From positions 3,038,001 through 3,102,000 of the forward strand of contig OY776119.1 in the NCBI GenBank assembly GCA_963675135.1: 64,000 nt of DNA. Direction: 5' to 3'. This DNA is from Galeopsis tetrahit. Its lineage: Eukaryota > Streptophyta > Magnoliopsida > Lamiales > Lamiaceae. Below, one piece after another: positions 36,112-47,289 of this stretch; the first letter of the stretch is position 1, and each line of letters opens with the position of its first letter. The translations under genes and the position numbers were made by a program. The notes beneath the pieces are model-generated. The model made no database searches. It had not been told where the DNA came from and saw nothing but the letters and a program-made list of their open reading frames with translations.

Positions 36112-36234
36112 GACAAAGTGGGATAGCTCAAGTGGTTAGAGCACCACTACCTAGGCCTTAGGTCCTGGGTTCGAGTCATGGGGAGGGGAAAAAAAGGGAT
36201 GGGTATTTAACTTCCATCAAAAAAAAAAAAAAAA
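36112..36234 (+). mobile_element. tRNA-derived SINE
   Basis: Pol III A box tagctcaagtgg (36125) and B box ggttcgagtc (36168), short body, poly(A) tail, and a 15-bp target duplication tcaaacacaaatctc at 36097-36111 and 36235-36249. About 120 bp, full-length by its A and B boxes. Confidence 0.85.
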
Positions 36235-36299
36235 TCAAACACAAATCTCAATTCAAAAAATAATGCAATCCTATTTAATTCTATCATACCTTATCTATC

Positions 36300-37389
36300 G
36301 AGAAAATTTCATTTTACGTCCTGTAAATTAGGCCTAATCCAGTTTATATCCTTTAAGCTTTCACTTTTTCAATTTACGTCCTAGGTTGTCCAATTTATGT
36401 CCTTTTAAGTCCAATTTATATCCTTTTCGCCGGAAAATTGGAATTCCGGTCAAATAGTCCAATTTACGTCCTTTAAGTTTGAAAATTAGAAATTAATAAT
36501 TAAAAAATTTTGAAAAAAATTAAAAATATCATTAAAAACAAAAAATATCATTAAAATTTATAAATTGTGTAAAATAAAAATAAAAAATTCTAAAATTCTA
36601 TAAAAAAATTAAAAAATCTGAAATTTGAAAAATTTGTAAATTAAAAATAAAAAATTTCTAAAAATCTCATAAAAACATAAAATTCTATAAATTAAAATTT
36701 TAAAAATGTTTAAAATAAAATAAAAAATTAAACCATTCTAAAAACCTCATTAAAATGAATTTGACACGGTTCTACAATCAATCAAGGCGTGGAATACAAA
36801 AAAAAAATTAGGAGTTCGAGAAAAACTTCAATTGCGGATGAGTCCGAATCAAGTGTAATTTTTTAATAATTTTTATTATTCTTATTGGGTTTTTAGAATT
36901 TTTAATATTTAATCTACACATTTTTAAAAAATTAAAGAGATATTTAGAATTTTAATGAGATTTTTTAATTTCTTAATTTTATGTTAAACATTTATATTTT
37001 TTGAATTGTAAATTTTTTTATTTTTATTTAACACATTTTATAAATTTTAATGAGATTTTTAAAAAATTAAATAATATTTTAAATTTTATTTTACACATTT
37101 TATAGTTTTTAATTTTAATGATATTTTCGGATTTTTAATAATATTTTAAAATTTCGACTGATATTTGTAGAAAATTTATTTATTAAATTTTAATTTTCAA
37201 ACTTAAAGGACGTAAATTGGACTATTTTGCCGGTATCCCAATTTATTCCTCAAATTCCGGTGAGTTTGAAAATTTTCCGGCAAAAAGGACGTAAATTGGA
37301 TCAAAAAGGACGTTAATCGAAAAAGTGAAAACTTAAAGGATATTAATTGGATTAGGCCTAAGTTACAGGACGTAAAATGAATTTTTCTC
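36300..37389. mobile_element. MULE-like TIR element in GMC intron 2
   Basis: Ends gagaaaatttcattttacg and cgtaaaatgaatttttctc; the inverted repeats continue for about 70 bp (aggcctaatcca on both arms). The 10 bases cttatctatc are duplicated at 36290-36299 and 37390-37399. Non-coding, very AT-rich interior. Confidence 0.8.
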
Positions 37390-38492
37390 CTTATCTATCC
37401 CAACCTGTAAAGCAAACGAGCCCTAATAGTACAACAACTGACAAACTTAAAAGGTATTTAAACATGCTCTATATTGTAATTTGACAGGGCAAAAATCCAA
37501 GGCTTACGGGGTTGTGTTCAAAGACTCAAAAGGCATAAACCATACAACACTGTTGACCAACAATTCTTTGAGTGAGATCATTCTTTCAGCTGGTGCACTG
37601 GGGAGCCCACAGCTATTGATGTTGAGCAGTATTGGGCCGGCCCATCATCTCAAGGCCCACAAAATAAATGTAATATTGGACCATCCAATGGTGGGTCAAG
37701 GCATGTCTGATAACCCAATGAATGCAGTGTTAATACCTTCCCCTAAGCCTGTTGAAAATTCTGTCTGTAAGGTGGTAAGTATAATAAATGTTATTGGATG
37801 CTACGTTGAAGAAATTGGTGGACTCTACGGGTCGGGTTCTTTTTCCAGCAATCAAAGCCTCGTCCAATCAACATTGATCGTGGAAAAGGTGGCCCGACCC
37901 TTCTCTACCGGGTATTTGGAGCTCCAGAGCAATGACCCGGATGAGAATTCGAGTGTGACGTTCAACTACTTCCAGGACCCGAGGGACCTTGAGAAGTGTA
38001 TTAAGGGTATGGATATCATCAGGAGAGTAGTCGAATCAAAGGCTTTCTCTGAATATCGATACCCCAACACCACATTCGAATCACTAATGGAGTTAAGGTT
38101 GGAACTTTCCAGAAATAGTAAAGGAAAGCACCCAATCAAAGTTGATTCGTGGGAGCAGTTTTGCATAGACACTGTGATGACACAGTGGCATTACCATGGA
38201 GGGTGTCAAGTGGGTCGGGTCGTGGATTCAGAATACAGAGTGATGGGTGTGGACTCTTTGCGCGTGATTGATGGTTCAACCTTTTATAGTTCCCCTGGAA
38301 CCAATCCTCAGGCCACACTCATGATGCTTGGGAGGTACATGATAACATTAATAGTCTATGTATATTTATATTATATAAAATTAACTGGGAAAATCAATAT
38401 TTCTATCTTTCTTGTGATGCAGATATATGGGACAGAAAATAATGCAACAGGCTAATCATCTATATATGATGCAAGCAAAGGATGAACTATGA

Positions 38493-39009
38493 ATGAAGCT
38501 CTACTTTTCTAGATTCCAACAACATAGGACGGATAATTTGTGTGTATATATATATATTTTCTTTTGAAATAAATGTTTTATTTTACTTAAATTTGGTATA
38601 TATTTCACTTTGAAGTTTAATCATTTGATCATTAATGCCAATGTATGGCATCTCGACGGTATTCTAGTCCTTAATGCCACGCGCATATCTGATGGCTCCG
38701 ACATTTGAATAATCAACGTGTATGCCCCTTGTGATCAAGAAGGATTTGTTTTTCTAGCCCCTTAGGCAAGTTTTTAGTGTTTAGACGAGGTCGATTTGGA
38801 GAAAACAGAGTGGGGCAGGGGTGTAGCGCCTAGCTAGGCAAGCCGTTTTGTCTATTGCAAGTTAAAACACTGAAAATTAAGAACATATACACTTTCCATC
38901 TCTTTCTCAACTGAATTCATGATTGATTAGTCCATCCCCAAGCCACTTAAACGAATATAAATCGACTATCAACATAATTATCAATAACTAGGAGTAATTA
39001 TCAATAAAA
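38493..39009. other. GMC gene 3' flank
   Basis: AT-rich 3' flank following the GMC stop codon, with an (AT)n run at 38548. No gene seen. Confidence 0.5.
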
Positions 39010-39300
39010 AGACCTGGACTGTAGAAGAATTTTTGTGTACTGAAATCTGCAACACTTTATCAAGTCAGATAATCCATTCTTGTAAATTAGAAAAATATTA
39101 AGGACAAAAGATAGTAAGAAAAACCAAAGAATGATATTGTTAAGTCATACCAACAAATGTGAATTTGAAGGTCCATTTTCCCATGCTCCAGTTGCTCCTC
39201 TTTAATTCCCTTAGCAGAATCTTCAGCAGATTTGGAACAACCATACAACCTAATTTATTTCAGCTTTGGAATGTCTCCTATATTTGAAGGAATTGATTAG
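39010..39300 (-). pseudogene. Orphan NLR 3' relic with the start of a PAH-type exon
   Basis: Matches, by eye, the 3' end of the NLR gene at 59520-59760 base for base over long stretches: the last LRR codons (GDIPKLK-like, then the Ser-Ala-Glu-Asp-Ser-Ala-Lys block), the phase-1 donor after caaatttgaattcac-like sequence, an intron of similar length, the acceptor ctgcag/gttgcag and the first residues of the PAH exon (GATTTCAGTACACAAAAA). It then diverges. It lies 8 kb from the nearest other NLR sequence and 20 kb from its match. Confidence 0.75.
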
Positions 39301-39536
39301 TGTGAAAATTGTTTGAAAATTTATTTAATTTTGTAGAATTTTGTGCATTATTTACATTAATTTGACTCATTGCTCTTGATTTGGAGAAAATTTGTGTTTT
39401 GTTTATTTTATAGAAAAATGAGTATTTTTTTTTAGCAAAACACGCTAAGATTATATTATGGAGTTAATTGAAGGGATAAAATAATTGAGCTAGAAGAAAA
39501 AAAATTTAAAGCCCAATGTCTGGCCATTTCTACATT

Positions 39537-40608
39537 GGCGTGGGGTATATACCCATCCAGCTTTGTTTAATACACTCCCCCTTCCATTTATTAATTAAAT
39601 TTGTAGGTAAAATACCATATTTACCCTTTTAATAAAATATGTTAGATAGATACACTCTCCTGAACCCTAACCCTAAATTTTAACCCTACCCCTAATTCCA
39701 AATAAAGCAGTCGCCGCCCCACCTATGCCGACAACCAACCCTCCACCTCGGTCGTGCCGTTGTCCAAATAAATCAAAAAATTTGAAAAAAAAAACAGCAT
39801 TTTTTTTTTACAAACCAGTGTCGATCAACACTAATTTGTCAACCATAGAGTATATTGTCGACTATGGATTGTTGACGAAAATCACTCCAGTCAACAACAT
39901 TTTACCGAATGAGATTTTTAAAAAAAAATCTTCATTCTCAACAAGATATTGTCGACCATAAACTTTGTGGTCGACAAAAAATTGTCGACCATATCTTGTC
40001 GAAAATAACAAAAAAAAAAGGAGAAGAGGGGGAGTAGCCGTCGTCGCGGGAGAGGGGGGAGGAGAAAGGAAGAAAAGAAGATAAAAGAAACTTGGTTTTA
40101 TGGTCGGCCACCGCGGGGCCAGGCGACGCAGGGGGCGGGGACGGGCGACGAGGAGGATGGGGGGCACTGGGATGAGGCGGCGGAGGAATGACATAGAGGG
40201 GGCAAGGCATCGGACCTCCATGGCGGACCTCCATGAGAGATTGAGCAGAATTTTTTTATTTTTTTTTTAAAAAAGAGGGTGGGGACGGCGGCGAGACGGA
40301 GGGGGCAGGGCTTCGGACCTCCATGAGTGAGCAGAATTTTTTAAAAAAAATAGAAGAAGAGGGTGGGGACGACGGTGGGCGACGGTTGGGGTGGTTTTAG
40401 AAGATGTGGGGTTAGGGTTAAATGAAGAAGATGAAGGTTAGGGAAGATATAGAAAAAATTAGGATTCTAGGGGGTGTGTATTTATCCTACACAATTTTAA
40501 GAGATAAGGGTATAATAGGTAATTTAGGGGGAGTACATGTACTATACACATTTTTTTGGGAGTGGGGGAGTGCATTAATCAAAGTTGGAGGGGTATATAC
40601 CCCACGCC
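39537..40608. mobile_element. MULE-like non-autonomous element 1
   Basis: Terminal inverted repeats ggcgtggggtatataccc on both ends, extending through tttgtttaatacactccc; target duplication ttctacatt (9 bp) at 39528-39536 and 40609-40617. Interior with GC-rich low-complexity blocks and tgtcgacca motifs; no transposase. Confidence 0.88.
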
Positions 40609-40823
40609 TTCTACATTATTTCAGCAGCCCAAAATCAAAGAAGTTGGCCCATCTCTAGGAATTACATTCCAGACGTGTGTATTAAGGGTCTGACTATTTA
40701 CACCTCCATTTCGATTTAGAACACTCCCCCTATCAGTTTAATAATATAATAATAATAATGTAAAAAACCAAAAATACACTTTAAATCATATTACATTACT
40801 AAATGCACCCCTATTACTGACTA

Positions 40824-41089
40824 CTCCCTCCATCCATGAAAAGTAGTCTCATTTACCTTTTATTCTTTGTCCACCAAATGTAGTCTCATACACTTTATGA
40901 AAACTATCACGTACCCTTCAACCATCACTTAATTACTCAATTTGCCATCAACTTTATTACCAAACAATTACTTTATTCACCATGGACCCCTCAATACCCT
41001 ATAATACCCTCACTTTATCTACTTTATCTACTTTTTTCTTAAAACTTGTGTCACACCCAAATGGGACTACTTTTAGTGGATGGAGGGAG
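40824..41089. mobile_element. Stowaway-like MITE inside MULE 2
   Basis: ctccctccatccatgaaaag ... actacttttagtggatggagggag with TA duplication (40822-40823, 41090-41091). Confidence 0.8.
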
Positions 41090-42066
41090 TATTATTTACC
41101 TTTAAACCCTAAACCTATTTTTTACCCATAACCATTGTTAGAGGAGTTTACCTTTTTCCTTCGCCTCGGTTTTGTCCCTAAGGAGGGTTTTCCCGGGCAA
41201 CGTTTTAACGGCACTCCGGCCTCTGGCTCGACTTGTGAGCTTATGGTTTTAGGTTTTCTTTTTTTCTTTTATATCCCATACCTTTTTATTGGCCATTGTT
41301 GCCGCTGCCGCCCTATTACCCCATCACCACCAAACACCCAGAATAGACCAAACACCAATAAAAAAAATTCAGATAAAACTTAGAAATTTTCAAAAAAAAT
41401 AATAATAATTTTTGACAAACAAGTGTCGACCATAATCACTCTCGTCGACACCATGTTGTCGACGAGAGTGAATATGATCGACATTTGTTGATCGAAAAAA
41501 AAAATTTAAAAACTCGTCGACAACTTTAGGTCGACCAAAAATACACTGGTCGACACCCTGTTGTCGACGAGAGTGTATTTTTATCGACCTAAAGTGGTCG
41601 AAATTAAGAAAAAGAAGAAAATAAAAATCAAACCTAGGAGGAGAGTCGATGGGCGAGGGCGGGGGCAGAGGCCGCTCAATTGCTATTTTTTTATATTTTT
41701 TTACAGATCGAGAAGGGAGAGGGAGGGGGAAGGATGGGTTGAGCGGGGGCGGCCGCTGGAAATGATTTTTTTTTATATAGAAAGCGTCAAGGGGGCGGAA
41801 GGGTGGGGCAAGGGTGGCCGCGGTGGCGGGGGCTGCGAGGGTGGGGCAAGGGCGGCCGCGGTGGCGGGGGCTGCGAGGGTGAGGGCGGGTGTCGCCAGCG
41901 CCGCTGACGGGGCTGATGGAGTGGTTTGGGGAGCGGGAGAGAAGAAAAAGGAAGATGAAAGAAGGAGGAGAAATTAGGGTTTGAGGGGGTGGGTAGTAAT
42001 TGAAATTTTATGAGAGAATTGCATTTATGAAAATTATGGGGGTGCATCTACCTCAAGCCGATTTTA

Positions 42067-42739
42067 GGGCATCTCCAATGGGTAAGCAAATACCCTATTT
42101 GCCACCAGAGATGTCCTCCAATGCAGTATCACTGTTGTTGGTGGCAAATTGCCACAATTCACTTTTTGGTGGCAAATTTGTCACCAACTCAAATGTATAC
42201 TCAAATTATTTTGTTGCCTATTTGTCATCCTCTAACACATTTTTCCTCTGTTTATATTTGATTTTCATTTTTTATATTAATTTATTTAGAATTTATTATT
42301 TTATAATTGTTATTTAAATTAAGAGTGATACTTGGATGCAATACATTTGGAATTAGACTCCAATGAATTGAATCAAATGTTGAGATTAACAATTAAATTA
42401 AACATTAAAATTTAAATGTATTTATACACTCAATTGCATGAAAGAATTTGGCTTAAATTAAATATTGAAACAATTTAGAATTTTTATATTAAATATATCA
42501 CTTTTTTTGTTTAATTGATTTAATATAAATATGTAGTACTCCGTATTATATATCCGATGATAAAAAAATATTTAATAAAATATAAATAAAAAAGATAACA
42601 TTAAGAATATTTTAAAAGAATATTTCTATTGAGTTAAAAATTAAGTTTGATGATTGGAGATGATTTTACTGTTTGACTCAAATTTGGTGACAGATTGGTG
42701 ATTTTGGTGGCAATTTGAGTTCGAGGATTAAAGATAGCC
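42067..42739. mobile_element. Tourist-like MITE inside MULE 2
   Basis: gggcatctccaatg at the left, gattaaagatagcc at the right, TTA duplication (42064-42066, 42740-42742); repeated tggtggcaaatt motifs in the interior in both orientations. Confidence 0.7.
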
Positions 42740-42872
42740 TTAGGGAAGTGCATCAATCGGGAGAGTGTTCTAAATCGAAATGAATGTGTAAATAGTCAGA
42801 CCCGTGTATTAAATGGAGAAGCAAGCAGATGAGCTTATTTTTTTTGGGCCCATCTCATTATGAAAAAAAGAG

Positions 42873-44014
42873 GGGTTGGGGTATATACCCCTCCAGCTTT
42901 GTTAGATACACTCCCTTCCAATTTTATTAATTAAATATACATGTAAAATACCATATTTGCCCTTTTAGTAAAATGTGTAAAATGGTATAGATACATACAC
43001 CCTCCTTTCTTAAAACCCTAAACCTAATTTTATACAAAACCTTAAACCTAATTTTGCAGCTGCCGCCGCAACTTCCGACAGCCTCCACGTACATCCACTG
43101 CCGCCGCAACCTCTGGCGTCACCAATCCAGAAACTTAAAAAAAAATCAGATTTTTTTCGACCGAAGAATATATCGTCGACTAATTATAGTCGACGAAAAA
43201 GACCCTCTTCGGCAACATTGTATCGAAAAATTTTAAAAAATTAATTTTGGACAAGAAATGTCGACCAAAAATATTGTGGTCGACAAATTGCCGTCGACCA
43301 TAAATTTTTTGGTCGATATTTTTTATCCAAAATTAAAAAAAAAAAAGAGAGAGAAAAGAAAAGGGAATTTTTTTTACCAGAAGCTTACTGTGGGGATGGT
43401 TGTCAGGGAGAGAGTAGGGCGGTGGGGAGAGAGGAGGGCGGTGGGGAGGAGGGGGCGGCGGCGGCGCCGCTAGGCGAGAGGGGCGGCACCGCGCGATTGC
43501 AGTAATTAAAAAAAAAACTTACTTGTTTCAGGGCGGCGGAGGGAGGAGAAGTCGGGGCAGAAGGTGGATACAACGGTTTGGGTGTAGGAGGAGGCGGCGA
43601 CGGCGCTAGGCGAAGGGGCGCCGCCGACGCTGTTGCAGACATGGAAAAGGAAAAAAAAAAGATAAAAAGGAGGTGGGCGACGTTGGAGGCGAGCAGCGCT
43701 AGCAGGAGGGTGGTGCTGGAGGCGGGCGACGCCGGAGGCGAGCGGCGCTAGCAGGCGGGCGGTGCCGGAGGCGGGTGGCTTGGGCGGCGATGGGAGAAAT
43801 TGAGGGGGGAAGGAGGGAAGAAAACGGGAAGGTTGGGGAAGAAGGAAGGGAAATTAGGGTTTTTATGGGGGTGCATTTATCATACCAATTATTAAGATAA
43901 AGGGGTATAATAGACAATTTGGGGGGAGTGCATCTATCTCAAATGTATTTTAAGGGGAGTATATGTATCGGGGGAGTGTATCTAACAAAGCTGGAGGGGT
44001 ATATACCCCAACCC
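42873..44014. mobile_element. MULE-like non-autonomous element 3
   Basis: Near-perfect inverted repeats of more than 40 bp starting gggttggggtatataccc and including ctttgttagatacactccc; target duplication aaaaaagag (9 bp) at 42864-42872 and 44015-44023. Same family as element 1. GC-rich interior. Confidence 0.9.
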
Positions 44015-44050
44015 AAAAAAGAGGGCAGAGGCCCACGCCATTTTCATCAA

Positions 44051-44482
44051 GGTGTGGGGTATATACCCGTCCAAAACTTTGTTTAATGCACTCCCCATCC
44101 AATTTATTAATTAAATAAGTATGTAAAATACCATATTTGTCCTTTTAATAAAATGCTATAGATACATACACTTCCCTCAAAATCCTAATTTTACATAAAA
44201 TCCCAATCCTAATTTGCAGCCGCCGCCGACGACACTATCACCTCCGGCAGCTTCCACTGCCGCCACCTCCGACACTACCCCTCCCAAATATACTTAGAAA
44301 ATAAAAAATAAAAAAAAAAAAAAGTTAAAAAAAAAAAACAGATTTTTTCAATCAACTAGTGTCGATCGACACTGGTGGGTTGACCGAAGAACATATCGTC
44401 GCCTAAAATTTATCGACGAAACACATCTTTGGCAACAACATTGTATCGAAAAAAATAAAAAAATAATTTTTGTTAAGGAATG
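44051..44482. mobile_element. Truncated MULE-like element 4
   Basis: Left end ggtgtggggtatataccc and the family's opening 430 bp are present, but no right end follows; it breaks off where an Athila LTR fragment begins. Confidence 0.65.
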
Positions 44483-44605
44483 TGATTCGGGTTGAATTTA
44501 CACGTTTTTTATGCACATGTGAAACTCATTTCGATGGTGATTTCATTGATTTATTGATTGATTTCATTGTTTAGGTCAAAATAAGAAAAATGTGGTGTAT
44601 AAAAC
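44483..44605 (+). repeat. Athila LTR 5'-end fragment
   Basis: tgattcgggttgaatttaca and the next 120 bp align by eye with the start of the LTR at 6700 (read on the minus strand): same tgattcgggt terminus, gcacatgtgaa, and gatttcattga. The rest of the LTR is not recognisable, though the AT-rich sequence to about 44900 could be a diverged continuation. Confidence 0.6.
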
Positions 44606-45169
44606 AACAATAAAATTGCATAACATTTAATTAAATACAATTAAACGATCGAAAATCTTTCAAAACTCAACCGCTCATAACAAAATTAGAAGAACACAAC
44701 TAACAAATTCCTAGAAACACAATAAATAGATCAGAAAAAGGAAAAAAACAAATCTGCAAATAGACTTGAAAATAGATTGTCTTCTTCGTTAGCGCCTCGT
44801 CTCTCTAGCGATGCACGGCGAAGATCCGGCAAAATTAAATGATGAAACCTTCTACCATCACCGCTTTTCACCCGTGGCAGATTACAATTTGCAAATTAAC
44901 ATCAATTTACATATTATTTCTAAATTTGTTCTATAAAGGTCTGAAAGCTTCAAATTTTTATTTTTTTTTTTTGGAAATTTATGAGTTTTGGTAAATGAGT
45001 AAATTATGTGTATTTTTTTTTTTTGTAAATTCGTGGGTTTTAGTAAGTGAGTAAATGCATGCTACTCTCACATGATTGTAGTTGTATTTTGTTAGACCAT
45101 TATTGATTAATCATAATTTTAAGTTTAAATGGTATAATTATATAGTATCATTTTGAAGATAATAGTAAC
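44606..45169. other. AT-rich intergenic DNA
   Basis: No gene seen. A stretch at 44975-45065 (gtgggttttagtaagtgag) is an inverted copy of sequence at 47028-47110. Confidence 0.45.
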
Positions 45170-45383
45170 TCAACAAAAGAATATTTATTACTATAATTAA
45201 TTTAAATACGTTTAATTAAATTGGAAGGTGCTGAATCAACGTGCATGGAAATGAAGTTTATTGATTGGGAGTTATTTCACATGATTTTCAAATAATTTAA
45301 TTAGGGAAATAATTTAATATATACCAATTTAGTTGACACACTAAACCTGTAAACCATGCGTGCTTTAATTCTCTATATACTCC
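45170..45383 (+). repeat. Inverted copy of the defensin-like gene promoter
   Basis: Imperfect inverted match to 46015-46265, including ttgacacacta, gctttaatt and ctctatata on one side and ggaaggtgctgaatcaacg on the other. The matching right copy is the upstream region of the minus-strand defensin-like gene. No gene body follows this left copy. Confidence 0.65.
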
Positions 45384-45575
45384 TTCCGTCTCAATCACAT
45401 TACTTAAGTACTTATTATATTAGTATTTCTTAATCTTAATGCACAGAGCTCATTGAGAGCTTTTCTCATATATATATATAAATAATAAAAGGGCAGGACG
45501 GAAATGAAAACAAAAATAATGGATAAAGTGAAATATTTTATTAGATGATATATATAAATGATTGGATTAAATTAA

Positions 45576-45925
45576 TTAAGCACAATCATGGTAACAAGTG
45601 CATACTCTTGGTGCTGAAATAATTTTAGATAATTCACAAGAACCTTTTGGAGACAAATTGGCATAAGTTTGGTTGCACCACTTCTCACACTCACTCTCAC
45701 CAAAACCTGAGCGGCATATACCGTTAGTGTCTACGCATCTTTCCGCTGCCTCCACCTTTTCTCCCATCACTGCACCATTAATAATATAATAATATCAATT
45801 ATAAACGCAAAAGAAATTAAGTGGTTCGATTCTAACACAATTTATAAGCGTGAGTTTATATTAATAGAAATCAAACCTATAGCAAAAACAAGAACTAATA
45901 TCACAACACAATTGCCTCTGCCCAT
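45576..45925 (-). CDS. Defensin-like cysteine-rich secreted peptide, two exons
   Basis: Two exons: 45877-45925 (ATG at 45925, hydrophobic signal peptide MGRGNCVVILVLVFAI) and 45576-45769, joined by a phase-1 GT-AG intron. This is the usual plant DEFL layout: intron within or just after the signal peptide. The mature part (about 55 residues from ERCVDTNG) has eight cysteines ending in CTCYHDC, the C-x-C-x3-C pattern of the cysteine-stabilised alpha-beta fold. Products of this class act outside the cell as antimicrobial or signalling peptides; the specific role is unknown. A TATA-like tatatag lies on the minus strand near 45969-45975, about 45 bp before the ATG. Its upstream region is duplicated in inverted orientation beyond the 3' end. 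Confidence 0.85.
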
Positions 45926-46014
45926 CTTCTTAATTCTTCTTCTTTAGAATTATATTACTAATTTACTATATAAAGGATCGATCGTTTGTGATTGTTTATC
46001 AGTACTAGTGTGTA

Positions 46015-46265
46015 TATATATAGAGAGAAAGGGAATTAAATTAAAGCAGGTGTGTGGACGTGTAGTGTGTCAATTAATATTAAATTATTTCCCTAATTAA
46101 ATTATTTGAAAATCATGCGAAATTATAACTCCAAATCAATAAATTAACTTTCCGTGGCTGTCATTAATTTAGTAAATCCCTGCAACGATGATTCAGCACC
46201 TTCCAATATTAATTACGTTGAAACGTCAATTTTAATTTATAGTAATAAATATTCTTTTGTAATGA
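46015..46265 (-). repeat. Right arm of the inverted repeat around the defensin-like gene
   Basis: Counterpart of 45170-45383, upstream of the gene. Confidence 0.6.
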
Positions 46266-47030
46266 CATCTAATAATACCTTTTAAGCAGCTTGGACTTGG
46301 TCAACTTAAATGTCAACTTAAATTCTAAATATTGAATATTGTGAACCCTATTTAATTTAAGAATATTGTGAATTAATTTTTGACTTGCTTAATTTTTTTA
46401 TTATTATCTTTTTTTTTTGTAATTTTTTTTATTTGTAATTTTTTTTTCGAAATTGTGTGTGTTGAAAAGTGTAATTCAATATTACTAAAAAGTGTAACAC
46501 AATATTACTAAAAAGTGTAACACATTTTTTTATTAAAAAGTGTAAATCACTATAATTGAAAAGTGCAACACGACTTTTAATAAAAAATGTAAGTCAATGA
46601 CTCAATATAACTAGAAAGTGCAAGTTAGTATGACTAGAAAATGCAACACAATATTATTAAAAAGTGCATGTCAATATACTTGAAATGTGCAACACCATAT
46701 TTTAATGAAAAATGTAAGTTATTATAACTGAAAAGTGTAACAAAATACAACTAAAAGGTGTAACATAACATTACTAAAAAAGTGTAAGTCGCTATAACTG
46801 AACATATTGTTGAAAATTGTAAGTCACTACAACTGAAAAATGCAATAAAATATGACTAAAAGGTGTAGCATAACATTAGTAAAAAGTGTAAGTCGAGTTG
46901 AACACTAGACCTCAACGTAAAATAGATTATTCTCAACCATTTAAGCTACATAAATTATCATACATGTTTTTTTGCGTATTTTATTTTTATTGTTAATTCT
47001 ACCCATTTTTTAATCAACAAGAAAAAGTAG
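46266..47030. repeat. Minisatellite-like aaaagtgtaa repeats
   Basis: From about 46450 to 46890 the sequence repeats variants of aaaagtgtaacacaatatta every 20-25 bases in irregular order. No gene seen. Confidence 0.6.
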
Positions 47031-47289
47031 TATGCATTTACTCACTTACCAAAACCCACGAATTTACAAAAAAAAAATAGACATATCCAAAACTCACGAA
47101 TTTTTTTTTAATAAAAAAAAAAGAATTTACACACTTACCAAAACCCATGAATTACCAAGAAAAAAAAAGGCCAAATAATCAATTTTTGTCCATACTTTTC
47201 ACTTTTTACGAAATTTAGCTAGGGAGTTCTAATTATGTGTTGATAAGTTCACCCAACAATTTGCTCCAATTATGTGTTTCACTCCCGTA

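Larger units (their letters stand above)
35918..37423. mobile_element. Tourist-like MITE carrying a SINE and a MULE-like element
   Basis: Left end gggcatatttggtttatt after TAA (35915-35917) and right end aaagcaaacgagccc before TAA (37424-37426): an inverted repeat with a 3-bp TAA duplication, as in PIF/Harbinger MITEs. Only about 270 bp is its own; the rest is the SINE at 36112 and the element at 36300. Confidence 0.7.
27564..38492 (+). pseudogene. HOTHEAD-like GMC oxidoreductase, exon 2 split by a Copia element, C-terminal KDEL
   Basis: FAD-dependent glucose-methanol-choline oxidoreductase, closest by eye to HOTHEAD-like proteins. Exons: 27564-27645, 27753-28000 plus 34727-35117 (one exon split by the insertion), 37488-38334, 38423-38492. 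Splice phases are consistent and the lengths add up to 546 codons, so apart from the insertion the frame is open. Exon 1 is a signal peptide. The FAD-binding fold has DYIIVGGGTAGC; the GMC signature region is ARVLGGGTAINVGFYSRA. The catalytic His is in QWHYHGGCQVG and the partner Asn in GTNPQATLMMLGR. The last residues are AKDEL, an ER-retrieval signal. HOTHEAD-type enzymes are linked to long-chain fatty acid oxidation for cuticle; substrate here is unknown. With 6.7 kb inside exon 2, this copy should be null. Confidence 0.87.
40686..42803. mobile_element. MULE-like non-autonomous element 2
   Basis: Terminal inverted repeats gggtctgactatttacac, continuing tttcgatttagaacactc on both arms; target duplication gtgtattaa (9 bp) at 40677-40685 and 42804-42812. 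Carries a Stowaway-like MITE (40824) and a Tourist-like MITE (42067). Internal GC-rich ORFs (41561-41977 and its antisense) look like low-complexity, not genes. Confidence 0.88.

Noticed and set aside
36112..36234. A tRNA gene
   Set aside because: A and B boxes are present but there is no acceptor stem or anticodon arm; the poly(A) tail and target duplication show a SINE.
41561..42047. GC-rich ORFs with Gly/Arg or Pro/His runs inside MULE-like element 2
   Set aside because: Low-complexity sequence open in several frames; no start context, splice signals or recognised domain. Similar blocks occur in elements 1 and 3.
46450..46890. Possible CRISPR-like or satellite array
   Set aside because: Repeat units are irregular and AT-rich, with no constant spacer length; a eukaryotic minisatellite fits better.
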